DNA of 64,000 nucleotides from Tipula vernalis. Its lineage: Eukaryota; Arthropoda; Insecta; Diptera; Tipulidae. A model generated the notes under the pieces. It saw only the letters and a program-made list of their open reading frames with translations, searched no databases and had not been told where the DNA came from. The stretch covers positions 274,152,177 to 274,216,176 of the forward strand of contig OY282560.1 of assembly GCA_958295665.1 (NCBI GenBank), written 5' to 3'. Below, one piece after another: positions 11,931 to 22,600 of the stretch (the stretch's first letter is position 1; every line of letters starts with the position of its first letter). The position numbers and the translations under genes were made by a program.

Positions 11931-12640
11931 CTAAAGTTTTTTGTATATCAACCAGATTATAATCAGCAACTGAAGTTCCAGTATTATTTGAAGCCAAATA
12001 CTATATGTTATATTATATTCTTTAACTAAGAAATTATGAAGGTAACAACATGCCATTGTTATTGTTTCTACTTTTTTCGGTTCAAGACATATTGGTTTCT
12101 TGAAAACGCCAAATCTGGATGCTAGAATTCCGAATGCATTTTCGACAACCATGCGAGCCCTTGATAATCTTTTATTGTACTCATGCCGAGCTCCTTAATT
12201 AATATGTAAAGCAAAGGCCTCGTCCACTACGAATGCAAAAGGAAACTTTTCATTTATGTTGGGTAACGAACTGGGGTTTGGTAAATTTAATGATGTTTGC
12301 TGTAAAAGCTCCCCAAATTTGGAATAGTACATCACGCCTCCGTCTGAAATTCGACCATTCATACCAGCATCAACCATTAAAACTCCTTTTTCGCATTCAC
12401 AACAGCCAACAGAACGATGCTATAAAACCCTTTATAATTGAAATAGATGGCACCTGAATTACGGGGTTTTATAATGGCAATATGCTTTCCGTCAATTGCC
12501 CCCAATGTATTCCAAAATTGATGTAGGTTTCCAAAATCATTCGAAATATTAATCCACTCTTTGGGAGTTTTAGGAAACTGAAAACAAATAACAAATTTTT
12601 CTGAATGAAATTTTGATATAATACACCTCAAATATAGCAT
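11931..12640 (-). pseudogene. PIF/Harbinger transposase, catalytic C-terminal part (older copy)
   Basis: Minus-strand frames match DDE_Tnp_4 transposases. 12590-12380 carries TLGAIDGKHIAI (first Asp) and YKGFYSIVLLAVV. 12377-12195 carries MNGRISDGGV, which holds the second Asp. 12152-12030 carries VVENAFGILASRF, with the Glu, and ACCYLHNFL. A frameshift lies near 12377 and a small deletion near 12180. A good acceptor (TTTGTTTTCAG) at about 12593 suggests an upstream intron. The N-terminal part of the same gene probably lies at 15136-15447, separated by a foldback insertion. Confidence 0.85.
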
Positions 12641-12954
12641 AACATATCTTTATGTAGTCTTTCAAGACATAAATAAGTACTTTGCATGTTTCGAGAATGG
12701 CATTACTTATTGATGCATTTTTATCTAAGTGTTATCTAAGAACTGATGTACCATTGTAAAAAAAATATAAAAAAAACAAATATGGAAATATATTAAATTA
12801 ATACAATAAATAAAAAGTTATTAGTATTTATGAATTTTTATGTAAAAACAAAACGGTTAAAGAAATAAAAAAATAAAAATAAATAATATATAATCGACCG
12901 AAAATATATTGTCAGTGAACTGATTATTATGTGCAAAATAAAATCATTTTAAAA

Positions 12955-14077
12955 AATGGAGGTGTGGCCAACACACGACTTTCTTTTACGAACAGAGAAT
13001 TTTGAGAAATTTTATTTTTTTTTATAACTTTTTTTAAAAAATTTTTTTTTTTTTTAATTTTTTAATTTTTAAATTTTTTTTTTAATTTTTTTTTTTTTAT
13101 TTTTATTTGTTTTTAATTTTTGGAAACATTTTCTAATGAGTAGTTTTTTGTAAACCTTGTACTTTTTAAGATATTTGCAAAATAAATTTTCTGGACCAAG
13201 GGAGTGGCCACTTCCGGTTAGCCGATTTGGAGTAAAATTCACTGGGACCTCCCAATTTATCAAAAAAGCTTAAATCTGAAGTTTCAGTTCGATTGGTTAA
13301 GCCATCTGGGCTGTGGAGAGGACACAGACAGACTGACAGACTGACAGACAGACAGACAGACACCATTTCGAAACCCACTTTTTCGGACTCAGGGGACCTC
13401 AAAACAAATAAATCTCTAAAAATCTCAAGGTCCAAAATTTTCATGATTACTATACTTTATTTTACTAGAGTAAAGAAAGTAATAGTACAATCTATATAAA
13501 ACTCAGTATATTACTTTCTTTTACTCTAGTAAAATAAAGTATAGTAATCATGAAAATTTTGAACCTTGAGTTTTTTAGAGATTTATTTGTTTTGAGGTCC
13601 CCTGAGTCCGAAAAAGTGGATTTCGAAATGGTGTCTGTCTGTCAGTCTGTCAGTCTGTCAGTCTGTCAGTCTGTCAGTCTGTCAGTCTGTCAGTCTGTCT
13701 GTGTCCTCTCCACAGCCCAGATGGCTTAACCAATCGAACTGAAACTTCAGATTTAAGCTTTTTTGATAAATTGGGAGGTCCCAGTGAATTTTACTCCAAA
13801 TCGGCTAACCGGAAGTGGCCACTCCCTTGGTCCAGAAAATTTATTTTGCAAATATCTTAAAAAGTATAAGGTTTACAAAAGACTACTTAAAACAAAATGT
13901 TTCCAAAAATTAAAAACAAATAAAAATAAAAAATAAAAAAAATTAAAAAAAAAATTTAAAAATTTAAAAATTCAAAAAAAAAAAAATTAAAAAAAAAAAA
14001 GTTATAAAAAAAATAAAATTTCTCAAAATTCTCTGTTCGTAAAAGAAAGTCGTGTGTTGGCCACACCTCCATTTTTT
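12955..14077. mobile_element. Foldback element, ~1.1 kb near-perfect palindrome
   Basis: Two arms of about 530-570 bp are inverted copies of one another around a short centre at about 13485-13510. The outer ends read AATGGAGGTGTGGCCAACAC on the left (about 12955) and the complement at 14051-14073. Each arm has a poly(T/A) block (13015-13110; 13905-14010) and a tetranucleotide tract made of CAGA/CTGA or CTGT/CAGT units (13322-13363 left, 13635-13701 right). The tract is longer on the right, so it expanded after the palindrome formed. The Cys/Leu/Ser/Val-repeat reading in the tracts is not a real protein. It lies within the older Harbinger remnant. Confidence 0.9.
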
Positions 14078-15130
14078 TATTTGTCGTAAGCCAATTACTT
14101 CTTCCGAGTTCAAATTATTCTAAAAGAAAAGAAAATTTAACGGACTAAAATAAAAATAAAAATTTAAGTTAAACAAGTGATAACATAACCAAAGTGAAGG
14201 CGATCTATATGCCATGTTATATGTTAGTACACAGACTACACTACATTGGTGATACCCTTAACTCGACGTTTGTGATAAGTGAACAGTATATAAGTATATA
14301 TACCTATATAAATATACATCAATGAAAACTGTTTTCTCTTTGCCATTCCTCTGAGCAAAGAATAATCAAATAAAAGACACGTAACTCGCCACATAGAATG
14401 TGGCGTTAGTTAGTTGAAATTGAACCAGAATCTTTCGCTGGGAGCCAACATTTTTGGAATATATAAAAAAAAAATTTAATACGGCGTTTGTTCGAGTCAT
14501 CTACTGTTATGGAGCGGATGTATTTTCTTCGGCAGTAAACGGTACACAAAAACAAACCATTGAAGTGACGAGCAACCTTGGAAACCATCAACTTAATTAC
14601 TTGGTGAATTATAATATATTTATATTATACATTACCATCAACTTATTACTTGGTGAAGTATAAATATATTTGTGAATTTTTCTACCTTTATATATAAGTT
14701 ATTAGTTCTAAGTTGCATGATTCTTTTCTTCTTAAATTTATTTTGGTGTTGTACTAATATTATTTCAACTTTGCGTGATAATGGTCAGATAATTTCCTAC
14801 GATACAGTGCAAGCATTGATATCGTTATCATCATCTCTATTTATTTTGTTAAGAGGTAATAGAAAGTAAAGAAGATGAAGTAAGGTCGAATAGTGTCACA
14901 ATGGAAGCGAACTAGTTAGGTGCATATGGCGTAGTCAAAGCTTCATGTATCAATTATTTCAATGGGTACTCATTTTTTTTGTTGTTTGTTAGATTATTGA
15001 ACGCAATTTTTGTTTATGGTATGACGGATCAGCGATGGCCTTAGTCGTCTTAACCCACCATAGAAAAACGCTGACTGCTACACCCGATAAGAAAGCGTTC
15101 CGCCATAGCTGATGCTGAGCGACCCAAGTC
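14078..15130. other. No gene recognised; possible LTR-like piece
   Basis: No supportable ORF. 14230-14440 has features seen in LTRs or retroelement leaders: a TTGGTGATACCC stretch near 14250 that could be a decayed tRNA-Trp-type primer site, a TATATAAGTATATATACC box (14287) and AATAAAAG (14369). No matching second copy was found, so this is not called as an element. 14600-14655 has a short near-duplication (CATCAACTTA...TTACTTGGTGAA). Confidence 0.4.
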
Positions 15131-15135
15131 ATACT

Positions 15136-15447
15136 TTACAACATGGCAGCCGAAATTTTTAAATCTTCAAAAGTCCTTCCTGTTGCAAGGAATCTCAAAG
15201 TCAATGCCAGTCTTTCATTGACAGATATACTTTCTCTCATTGTGGTATCTTGCCTTACCAGAAATGGATGGACCATTCGCAATATTCTTTCGAATTGGTC
15301 TTTGCTCATCCTTAAATAATTTTTATAATCATTTGCTTCACTTAATTTTAATTCATTTAGTAAAACTATATGAGAATAATTTTCTCTTTTCTTCAACCAG
15401 TCCTTCATCCAGCGTTTGGGTGGTTTTTCAATTAGAATTATTGACAT
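15136..15447 (-). pseudogene. PIF/Harbinger transposase N-terminal fragment
   Basis: The minus-strand frame from ATG 15447 matches the N-terminal region of Harbinger transposases: RWMKDWLKKRE, LNELKLSEANDYKNYLRMS, the hydrophobic HPFLVRQDTTMRESIS and RLALTLRFLATG. The match stops near 15150. It has the strand and order expected for the missing start of the transposase at 11931-12640. The intervening 2.5 kb contains the foldback element and unrecognised DNA. Confidence 0.75.
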
Positions 15448-15743
15448 TTTCTTTGTATTAATAGTTACTTAACATAACAACCGAAAATTTCTAAATAGCA
15501 CATAAACCTTTGTCTGTGGACAATTGTATTGGTGGTTTAATGATTTATGATATTTCCCCAGTAACCACATCGCCAAAAATCGATAAAAATTTGACGAATT
15601 AATGTGAATTGTCGATCAAATCTTCGTCGATCTTTATATTTACTTGATATTAAATTTATAGAAAAATTGTCAATTGGAAATATGAAATATATGTGGAGTT
15701 TGGGGAAACATTTTTTAAAAATATTTTTATATTAAAAGCACCA
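15448..15743. other. No gene; left flank of the BEL element
   Basis: AT-rich DNA with repeated GTCGATCAAATC/CGTCGATC words near 15617-15640. It may include the end of the older Harbinger element, but no terminal repeat could be paired. It ends in the BEL target duplication CACCA (15739-15743). Confidence 0.4.
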
Positions 15744-16247
15744 TGTTAAAGTTTAACAAATTTAAAAAAAAAAAAAAACCACATTGAAATTATCTTATGT
15801 TTGCTATATAGTTTACTAAGTATATCGACGCTATATTTTGTGTTACCCTATATTAGTATAGAGAGAAGAGAGAGACAAATACGGTTTTTTTTTTGTTTTT
15901 TACTTTTTGGGTAAAGTTGTCGAAAACACGACGAAATTATTGAGATTTTTATTGTACTTACTGGGGGGTTACCGGGTAATCCGATTCGTATTTCATAAAT
16001 ATCCGAAAGTTAAATCCGATTCGAATATTGTTTTGTACTGCGTAACACTTTCGGATTTCATTTTAGTATTGCCTTAAGCGAAACGCGATTTTTAATTGCT
16101 TTTTACTTCATTCTATTATTATTCTAGCTGTCAAATGACAATAATAATTACAATTAAAAATCGATATACAATAGAAAATCAATTCTATCAATTCAAATAC
16201 ATAAGAGTTTTGAAAATACAAAGTTACAAAAAACAAATTAATTAAAA

Positions 16248-17545
16248 ATGGATAGTGTAGCAATTTGGTTTAGTAGTGATGATGATAGTGATACGAGTAT
16301 TGAAAACCATAACCCCTCTGTACAAAGGCGAATTCTTCGAGATAATTCTAATATTTTTGAGTTATCAAATAAAATGTAAGATTGATGAACAATATGACAT
16401 GCACACGTACAGTGAAAATTTAATCATTTTTTTTATATTTTTAGGTTCAAAAAACATTTCAGACTTTCAAAAGAGGCATTTTCATACGTACTTAATGAAA
16501 TTAAGGACGACTTAAAACCTCGTAGAAGATTGACCGCTGTTCCAAACGTTATTAAATTGGCAGCTACTCTACGATTTTTGGCAGAAGGTGGATACCAACA
16601 TGGTACTGGAGAAGAAGTACGAATATCTGTCGCTCAAGAAACTATTTCAGACATCATAAGCGAAGTTTGCAGTGCAATTGAAAATAAGATTTGTCCAAAT
16701 GCCATTAGTTTCATGTCGCAATTAGAAAAACGGGAAGAGAAACAATTTTTTTTTAATAAATTCGGTTTTCCTGGAGTAATAGGCGCAATTGATGGCACTC
16801 ATATACAAATTATCAGACCGCATAAAGACGAACATTTATATTTCAATAGAAAACAAAAACACAGCGTAAATGCAATGGTGGTAAGAAATAATGAATAAAT
16901 TTCTTAGAAGTAATTTGTGTCTAACCCATATCTTATTTGTAAACTTTCAGATTTGTGACCACAATATGAGAATAAGATCTGCTGATGCAAGGTTTGGTGG
17001 ATCATCGCATGATTCTCATGTTTGGAGTTTAAGTGCAGAACGTAAGCTTTTAGAAAACACTTATAGGAATGGAGACAAATCATCTTGGTTGTTAGGTAAA
17101 TTTTCATAATTAGCAATATTTTAACAAAACATACTATTATGACAAGTACTTTTAATTTAACCTAGGAGATTCAGGCTATCCCCTTGAGCCGTGGTTACTC
17201 ACTCCTTACCGTGTGGCGTTAGAAGGCACTCCTGAAGCAAAATTCAACATTGTATTCTCAAAATTACGAAACATAATTGAACGAGTTTTTGGAATTTTAA
17301 AAGGACGTTTCCGCTGTTTATTGTCAGCAAGAGAACTCCACTACTCACCTCAAAAAGCCATACAAATATTTAATGTTTGTTGTGCTTTGCATAACATCTG
17401 CTTAGACTTTAAAATTCCATTTGAAATTAACGAAGAGCTTCATGAAGATTATGAAAATATAGGTGTAGTTGATCAACTGGAAAATGCATCTCTTTTGACG
17501 ATTGGAAAAAAGATTCGAGATAATATTAAAGAATTACTAGTTTAA
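16248..17545 (+). CDS. PIF/Harbinger (HARBI1-like) transposase, four exons, intact
   Basis: A DDE nuclease that cuts and pastes the element. Exons inferred from GT-AG sites: 16248-16375, 16445-16880, 16951-17095 and 17166-17545, joining into 362 codons plus stop with no frame break. Motifs fit DDE_Tnp_4: first Asp in GVIGAIDGTHIQ (about residue 159), second in FGGSSHDSHVW (about 209), Glu in NIIERVFGILKGRF (about 275), then CCALHNICL. The N-terminal AATLRFLAEGGYQ block is also typical. Length is in the normal range for the family. It lies in a 3-kb element with perfect ends and may be functional. Expression and splicing are not shown by sequence alone. Confidence 0.93.
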
Positions 17546-17739
17546 GTTTTTAGAGTGTTTTTATTAAAAATAATTAATTATAAAAACTCAATTTCAATTT
17601 CAGCCTTTCATATAATTTCATTTAAAATAAAAATTAAAGAAATTCATAAAAATTAAACAAAAATAATTCATTTGCTTTATCACGAGCTTTATCACGATAC
17701 ATAATTAAAAAACAGTCCATTTTCTTTGTGATCGGTAGA

Positions 17740-18605
17740 TTACCGGGTATTATTCGAATTTTCTAAAATTTCTAGTTTAAGCTTCTTTACCTCAAGGTTT
17801 GTCGCATGTCGTTTAGTTTTCTCGAGTTCGTATTTGGCTCTATTATTCATTTTGATTTTAAGCAAATCTGTTTGCTTTTCTTGTTCCCTTGCAATTCTTT
17901 TCAAAGATTTATTCATTTCTACTATATTTATGTTTATTTCACTGAGCATTTTTCCATTCTTCTCGTGGAAAACTTTTTGACTCGCAATTTGCTCCTCTAG
18001 TAACCGGTGTTTTGTATTGGATGATTGACGCGAAGAATATCGAGAAGTTGTAGGTCGCGGCGTTGGTGGAATGTCAATTGATTCCGCTGTATCCTCTTCA
18101 TAATTTAAATCTACAGTGTTTGTGTAAGTTGTACTGAGCAATATTGGATTGGTAATAACTTCTTCGATTTCAACAACACCAAAATGCTTTGTATTTATGG
18201 TACCGGTTACCGTTTTTCGCAGTTGAAGTACTTCAATAATTTTTTCCTCCAAAGGGGTGAAAACAATTTTCGCCCGTTTACCACCACCAGTCCCTCCAAT
18301 ACTTTGCTGCTCCTTTCGTAATTTCGCTTTAATATGGGTTTTGAAATCTGCCCAAACCTACACCAAAAAATTTTGTAAACTAATTTTGTAAATAATTTAT
18401 ATTTTAAATAGTTCTTACCTTTTTCCAAGCATGGACGTCCTTAACAGGAGGCCCTTCTGCATTTAATTTCTCTACCAACCGCTCCCATAAATTATTGCTT
18501 TTTTGACGCGCATCGGCAGTTTTAATGTACCCCTGTGCCAATTGGGGATGCTCTACCATAAAATCAACTATTGATTCGAATTGATTTGGTGTTGTTTGTT
18601 TGTTC
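17740..18605 (-). CDS. Myb/SANT-like DNA-binding partner of the Harbinger transposase
   Basis: Minus-strand gene convergent with the transposase. Exon 18605-18419 joins 18357-17740 (donor AAAAAG|GTAAGAAC, acceptor GGTGTAG|GTTTGGG) with the frame kept, about 268 residues. Residues ~5-90 resemble the Myb_DNA-bind_5 / zeste-like SANT domain: FESIVDFMVEHPQLAQG, then NLWERLVEKLNAEGP and HAWKKVWADFK, followed by GGTGGG. The C-terminal half is charged and probably coiled-coil (180-268). In known Harbinger systems a protein of this kind binds the ends and carries the transposase to the nucleus. The start codon appears split by an intron: an upstream exon ending GAAAAT at 18773 joins G at 18605. If that splice is wrong, the first internal Met is used. 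Confidence 0.85.
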
Positions 18606-18772
18606 CTTAAAAAAAAATAATTAACTAATGTTAATTTAAAATAATTTAATGTACACAATTATGTCTATTGTTACAAATAAATTAGTTGAATGTGTATGTT
18701 AATTAATTTTATTATATTTTATAATTTATTAAGTACTTACTAGTTATTTATTATTATTTATTAGTTACTTAC

Positions 18773-18840
18773 ATTTTCAAGATTTTATGTATATAAATAA
18801 ATCATCCGCAAGCAAAATGGTTGTCGAATGATATTTTTTG
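18773..18840 (-). other. Putative 5' non-coding exon of the Myb/SANT-like gene
   Basis: A strong donor, TTGAAAAT|GTAAGTAAC, lies at 18773/18772 on the minus strand. Joining it to the acceptor TTTTTTTTTAAG|GAAC (18606/18605) creates ATG across the junction, in frame with the SANT domain. The 5' extent is arbitrary here. Confidence 0.45.
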
Positions 18841-19138
18841 TTTTTCACCGAAATTTCAATTCATATTCGCATTAGACGGTACCGCAAACGAACATGAAGT
18901 TAGTTGTGATTTAATTTTTTTAAATTCGGAATGATCGAATCCGAAAATAAATCCGAAATTAGAATAACGCGGTACTAAATTTCCGAATACGAATGAAATA
19001 TTAGTAAAAACGGATTACCCGGTAACCCCCCTGGAGTGTGGTTGTTAATCGTATTAAAATAAAATACATATAAAAGTTAATACAGTCCATTGTTTTATTT
19101 CAATATATATTTTTTTTGGAAAAAGATTCAACATTTTT

Positions 19139-19155
19139 TGGTCCATCGACCGGGA
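19139..19155 (+). promoter_or_regulatory. BEL primer-binding site
   Basis: TGGTCCATCGACCGGGA begins five bases after the 5' LTR. Its complement ends in CCA and resembles an insect tRNA-Gly acceptor end with about two differences (from memory of tRNA-Gly). It marks the start of minus-strand synthesis. Confidence 0.7.
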
Positions 19156-19643
19156 TATTTATTAATTAAAACATAACTTCGGTAAATTATAGCAATTAAA
19201 ATAACTGTGCAGTTTCTTTGACTGATTGAAATCTTCCAACTGCACATTTCTTCGATACCGTTATAACGGTTAAAGTACATTGTATTTCGTCGATAATTTC
19301 AATGAATAATTCCAATTGTTATTAAAATTACTATAATTATTTGCTGGGTAAAGTATAATAAATTGTGGAAAAAATCAGCATTTTTAGCTACAATAAGCAG
19401 TATACCATAAAACAAACATAATCGAGGAAGAAATTACTCAACACCGTTTATTTGGTTACAAGTTTCAACAGGTTTATACAGGAGATAACGGGACAATCAT
19501 CGATTAATTTAGAATAAGGTATTAGTTTAAGTTATATTAGTTTTAGTCTGTTCTTAAACATACATATATTTTATTTGTTAATTTATATAACGTAATTTTG
19601 TTCAGTAATTTAATACCAGTAATTCGAAAAATCGGTTTTCATC
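19156..19643 (+). other. BEL 5' leader
   Basis: Untranslated leader between primer site and ATG. AT-rich, with a run of stops in all frames and no recognised signal. Confidence 0.7.
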
Positions 19644-22600
19644 ATGGATATTAATGTTTTGAAGAAACGAAGAAGTGGCCATAAAGGTAGACTTACCTAT
19701 TCCAAAAATCAATTTGAATCATTTGAAAGTTTCTCAATCGGTGAATTACAATCCATGCTTCATAGGTTAAGAATTACATATACGAAGTTTGATGATGTAC
19801 AATCTGAAATTGAAAGTTTGGATACTGATATTGGTGTTTTTGAAGAGCGTACAAAATTCGAGGATGTATACGGTAATCTTGAATCTAAAATTTTGAATCA
19901 AATAAATAAATTAGAATTTAAAAGTAATTTGGAAATTAAAAGTACATCTGTGAACATTGAAGAAGGTAAACCAGATTTAAAAGTCAATACTTCGCTAGCT
20001 ATCAAATTGCCAGAAATACTCTTACCAAAGTTTGATGGTTCGGAATTAGGTTGGCTTAGATTTCGGGATATTTTTAACGATTTAATTCATACCAATTCAA
20101 AGATAGATCAGATTACTAAATTTCATTACTTAATATCTTGTATTCGTGACGGTAAATCATTTAATTTAATTGAGGCGCTTCCAGTTACAAGCCAAAATTA
20201 TGAGGTTGCGTGGAAAACCATATTTGATCAATATAATAACGAGGTGTCCATACAAAAGTTACACATAAAAGGCATTTATGATATTAAGAAACCCAGTGAG
20301 GGTTCAGCACAATCGTTAAAATTATTCATTGACACGAGTTTGAAACACGTTAATGCATTAAAAAATATGAACGTTCCTGTTGATGAGTGGAATTTATTTC
20401 TAATTCATCATTTGTGTGAGAAGTTAGATCTTGGATCACACACCCAAATCATCAAAAATACTCCGGAAAATACTATTTTAAAATTTTCAGAGTTCATAAA
20501 TATTTTGAAAAAAAGAGTTAGAGTTCTCGAATCAGTTGGTTCAACTTCGTCTGGTGCATCGACAGCAACATCAAATATTAAATCTAAAAAGCAAAATTAT
20601 AATCCTTCAAAACAATTCCGTTCATTTGTTTCAAATGAAACCTGTTGCATTTTTTGTAATGGTAGCCACAATTTGGATAAATGTCCTAAATTTGGTGATG
20701 CAAATTTCAATCCAGAAAAGCGTTTCGAATTTGTTAAACAGCGTCATTTATGTACCAACTGTTTTTCTGGAAAACACCGTGTTTTTGATTGTAAAAGTGT
20801 CGCGTGTGGATTATGTTCATTAAAACATAATATTTTGCTTCACTTTGGAAAACGAAATAGCAGCACTAATCGATCATCTGATAATAATTCTTCTTCGAAG
20901 AACTTTCAAAAATCTTCGAATCCTAAAAATAGTTACAATACATCTCCACCAATAGCCATTAATTCAAATGACCCAACATCGTTATCTTCAGTGTTAAAGC
21001 AAGATTCATGTCCAACGACCAATCAGGATTCCCATATCCAAGGATCTCTGGTTCATAATTGTAGTTTAAATAGTTCTCTGAAATACAAAAGTCAAGTTTT
21101 ATTAGCAACGGCTATAGTTTGGGTTATCACTTCGGATGGTTATAAAATAAAATGTAGAGCATTATTAGATAGTGGCTCACAATCTAATTTTATAACAGAA
21201 CGCATGTGCCAAATATTAAAATGTCGCAGGTCAAATGTCTCTATACCAGTTACAGGTATAAGTCACAATAAAATTCACATTCAACACAAAGTTAATCTAA
21301 AGATAAAATCTCGCATATCTGAATTTTCAACAGATCTTGATTTCTTCGTCCTGTCCAAGATCACTGGTTATTTACCTTCTGAACAAATTAATTTTGATTC
21401 TTCTTGTCTACCACACTTCATCAATTTAGCAGATCCTTATTTCTTTAATCCAGATAAGATTGATTTACTCATAGGCGCTGAAGTTTATCATGATATAATA
21501 ACGGGTGAAAAAGTAGAAATCTTAAAGAATTCTCCTCCTTTCATATCAAGTGTTTTCGGATATATAGTATCGGGAAAAATAAATTACTCCAATTTGACAG
21601 GTTTTCGTAACAATTTAATCCAAACATCGTCACACATTTGTACTTTGGATGAACTTAATTCCAAAATAGAAAGATTTTGGCAGCTTGACGAATTTGCATC
21701 TGATAATGAGTTTTCTCTAGAAGAAAAAATGTGTGAACAACATTACATAGATAATGTATTTCGTAATTCTAATGGACGATATATTGTCTCATTACCAATA
21801 AAATCAAACATACGGCAACTCGGAGAATCAAGTTCTATTGCACTACGTCAATTCAAGTATCTTGAACAAAAATTAATTAAAAACCCTGAACTATATGGAA
21901 ATTATAAACAATTTATGTCTGAATATATAGACCTTGGTCATATGAAAATCGTCGAAAATATTAATAAAATTGATAGTCAACAAGGTAAAACTTATTATTT
22001 ACCTCACCATTCAGTGATAAATGAAAACAGTAGCACTACAAAGATTAGAGTAGTGTTCAATGCTTCTTCGAAAACTTCAACAAATCTAAGTCTAAACGAT
22101 TGTCTCATGATAGGACCAACTATTCAACAAAATCTATTTTCAATAGTATTAAGATTTCGGAAATATCCTGTAGCATTTACTGGTGACATTACAAAAATGT
22201 ACCGACAAATCTTGCTTAGCGATAATCAGCGGGATCTACATCGAATTTGGTGGCGAGACACTTCAACAGACGAAATAAAATGTTATCGTATGTACACAAT
22301 TACTTATGGTACGGCTACAGCACCATTCCTCGCTACTCGCACATTAAAGCAATTGGCAATCGATGAGGAATCTAAGTATCCTAAAGCATCTACAGTTTTA
22401 AAGCGTGATTTTTATATGGATGACGTTTTAACAGGTGCTAATACTCTTGATGAAGCAAAAACTTTAAAGGCAAATTTAATAAGTTTACTTCATTCCGGCG
22501 GTTTCGAATTACAAAAGTTTGCTTCGAACTATAATGAACTAATGTCAAATTCACAGGAAGTAGTAGATGGTTTATCAAGGGTCCTTGGAATGCGATGGAA

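Larger units (their letters stand above)
15964..19030. mobile_element. PIF/Harbinger transposon, apparently complete and two-gene
   Basis: Perfect 20-bp terminal inverted repeats GGGGGTTACCGGGTAATCCG (15964-15983) and its complement (19011-19030), flanked by a 3-bp target duplication CTG (15961-15963 and 19031-19033). The intact 3' LTR at 25785 shows the empty site. Inside are a four-exon HARBI1-like transposase on the plus strand and a spliced Myb/SANT-like gene on the minus strand, convergent, both without stops. Subterminal regions carry repeated TCCGAA/TTCGGA words on both sides. Length is 3,067 bp. Confidence 0.95.
15744..19133 (+). repeat. BEL 5' LTR, split by a Harbinger insertion
   Basis: 15744-15963 and 19031-19133 together match the intact 3' LTR at 25565-25885 (about 320 bp). 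Differences are limited to the A run near 15777, the T run near 15890, and a few substitutions such as TTACCCTAT against TTACTCTAT. The Harbinger element lies between, with its CTG target duplicated. Confidence 0.95.

Noticed and set aside
13166..13499. ORFs through the foldback tetranucleotide tract
   Set aside because: Cys-Leu-Ser-Val repeats come from the CTGT/CAGT tract; the same reading recurs in the other arm.
14230..14440. Possible solo LTR or gypsy leader with a tRNA-Trp-like primer site
   Set aside because: The primer-site match is poor, and no second copy or target duplication was found; mentioned only in the spacer entry.
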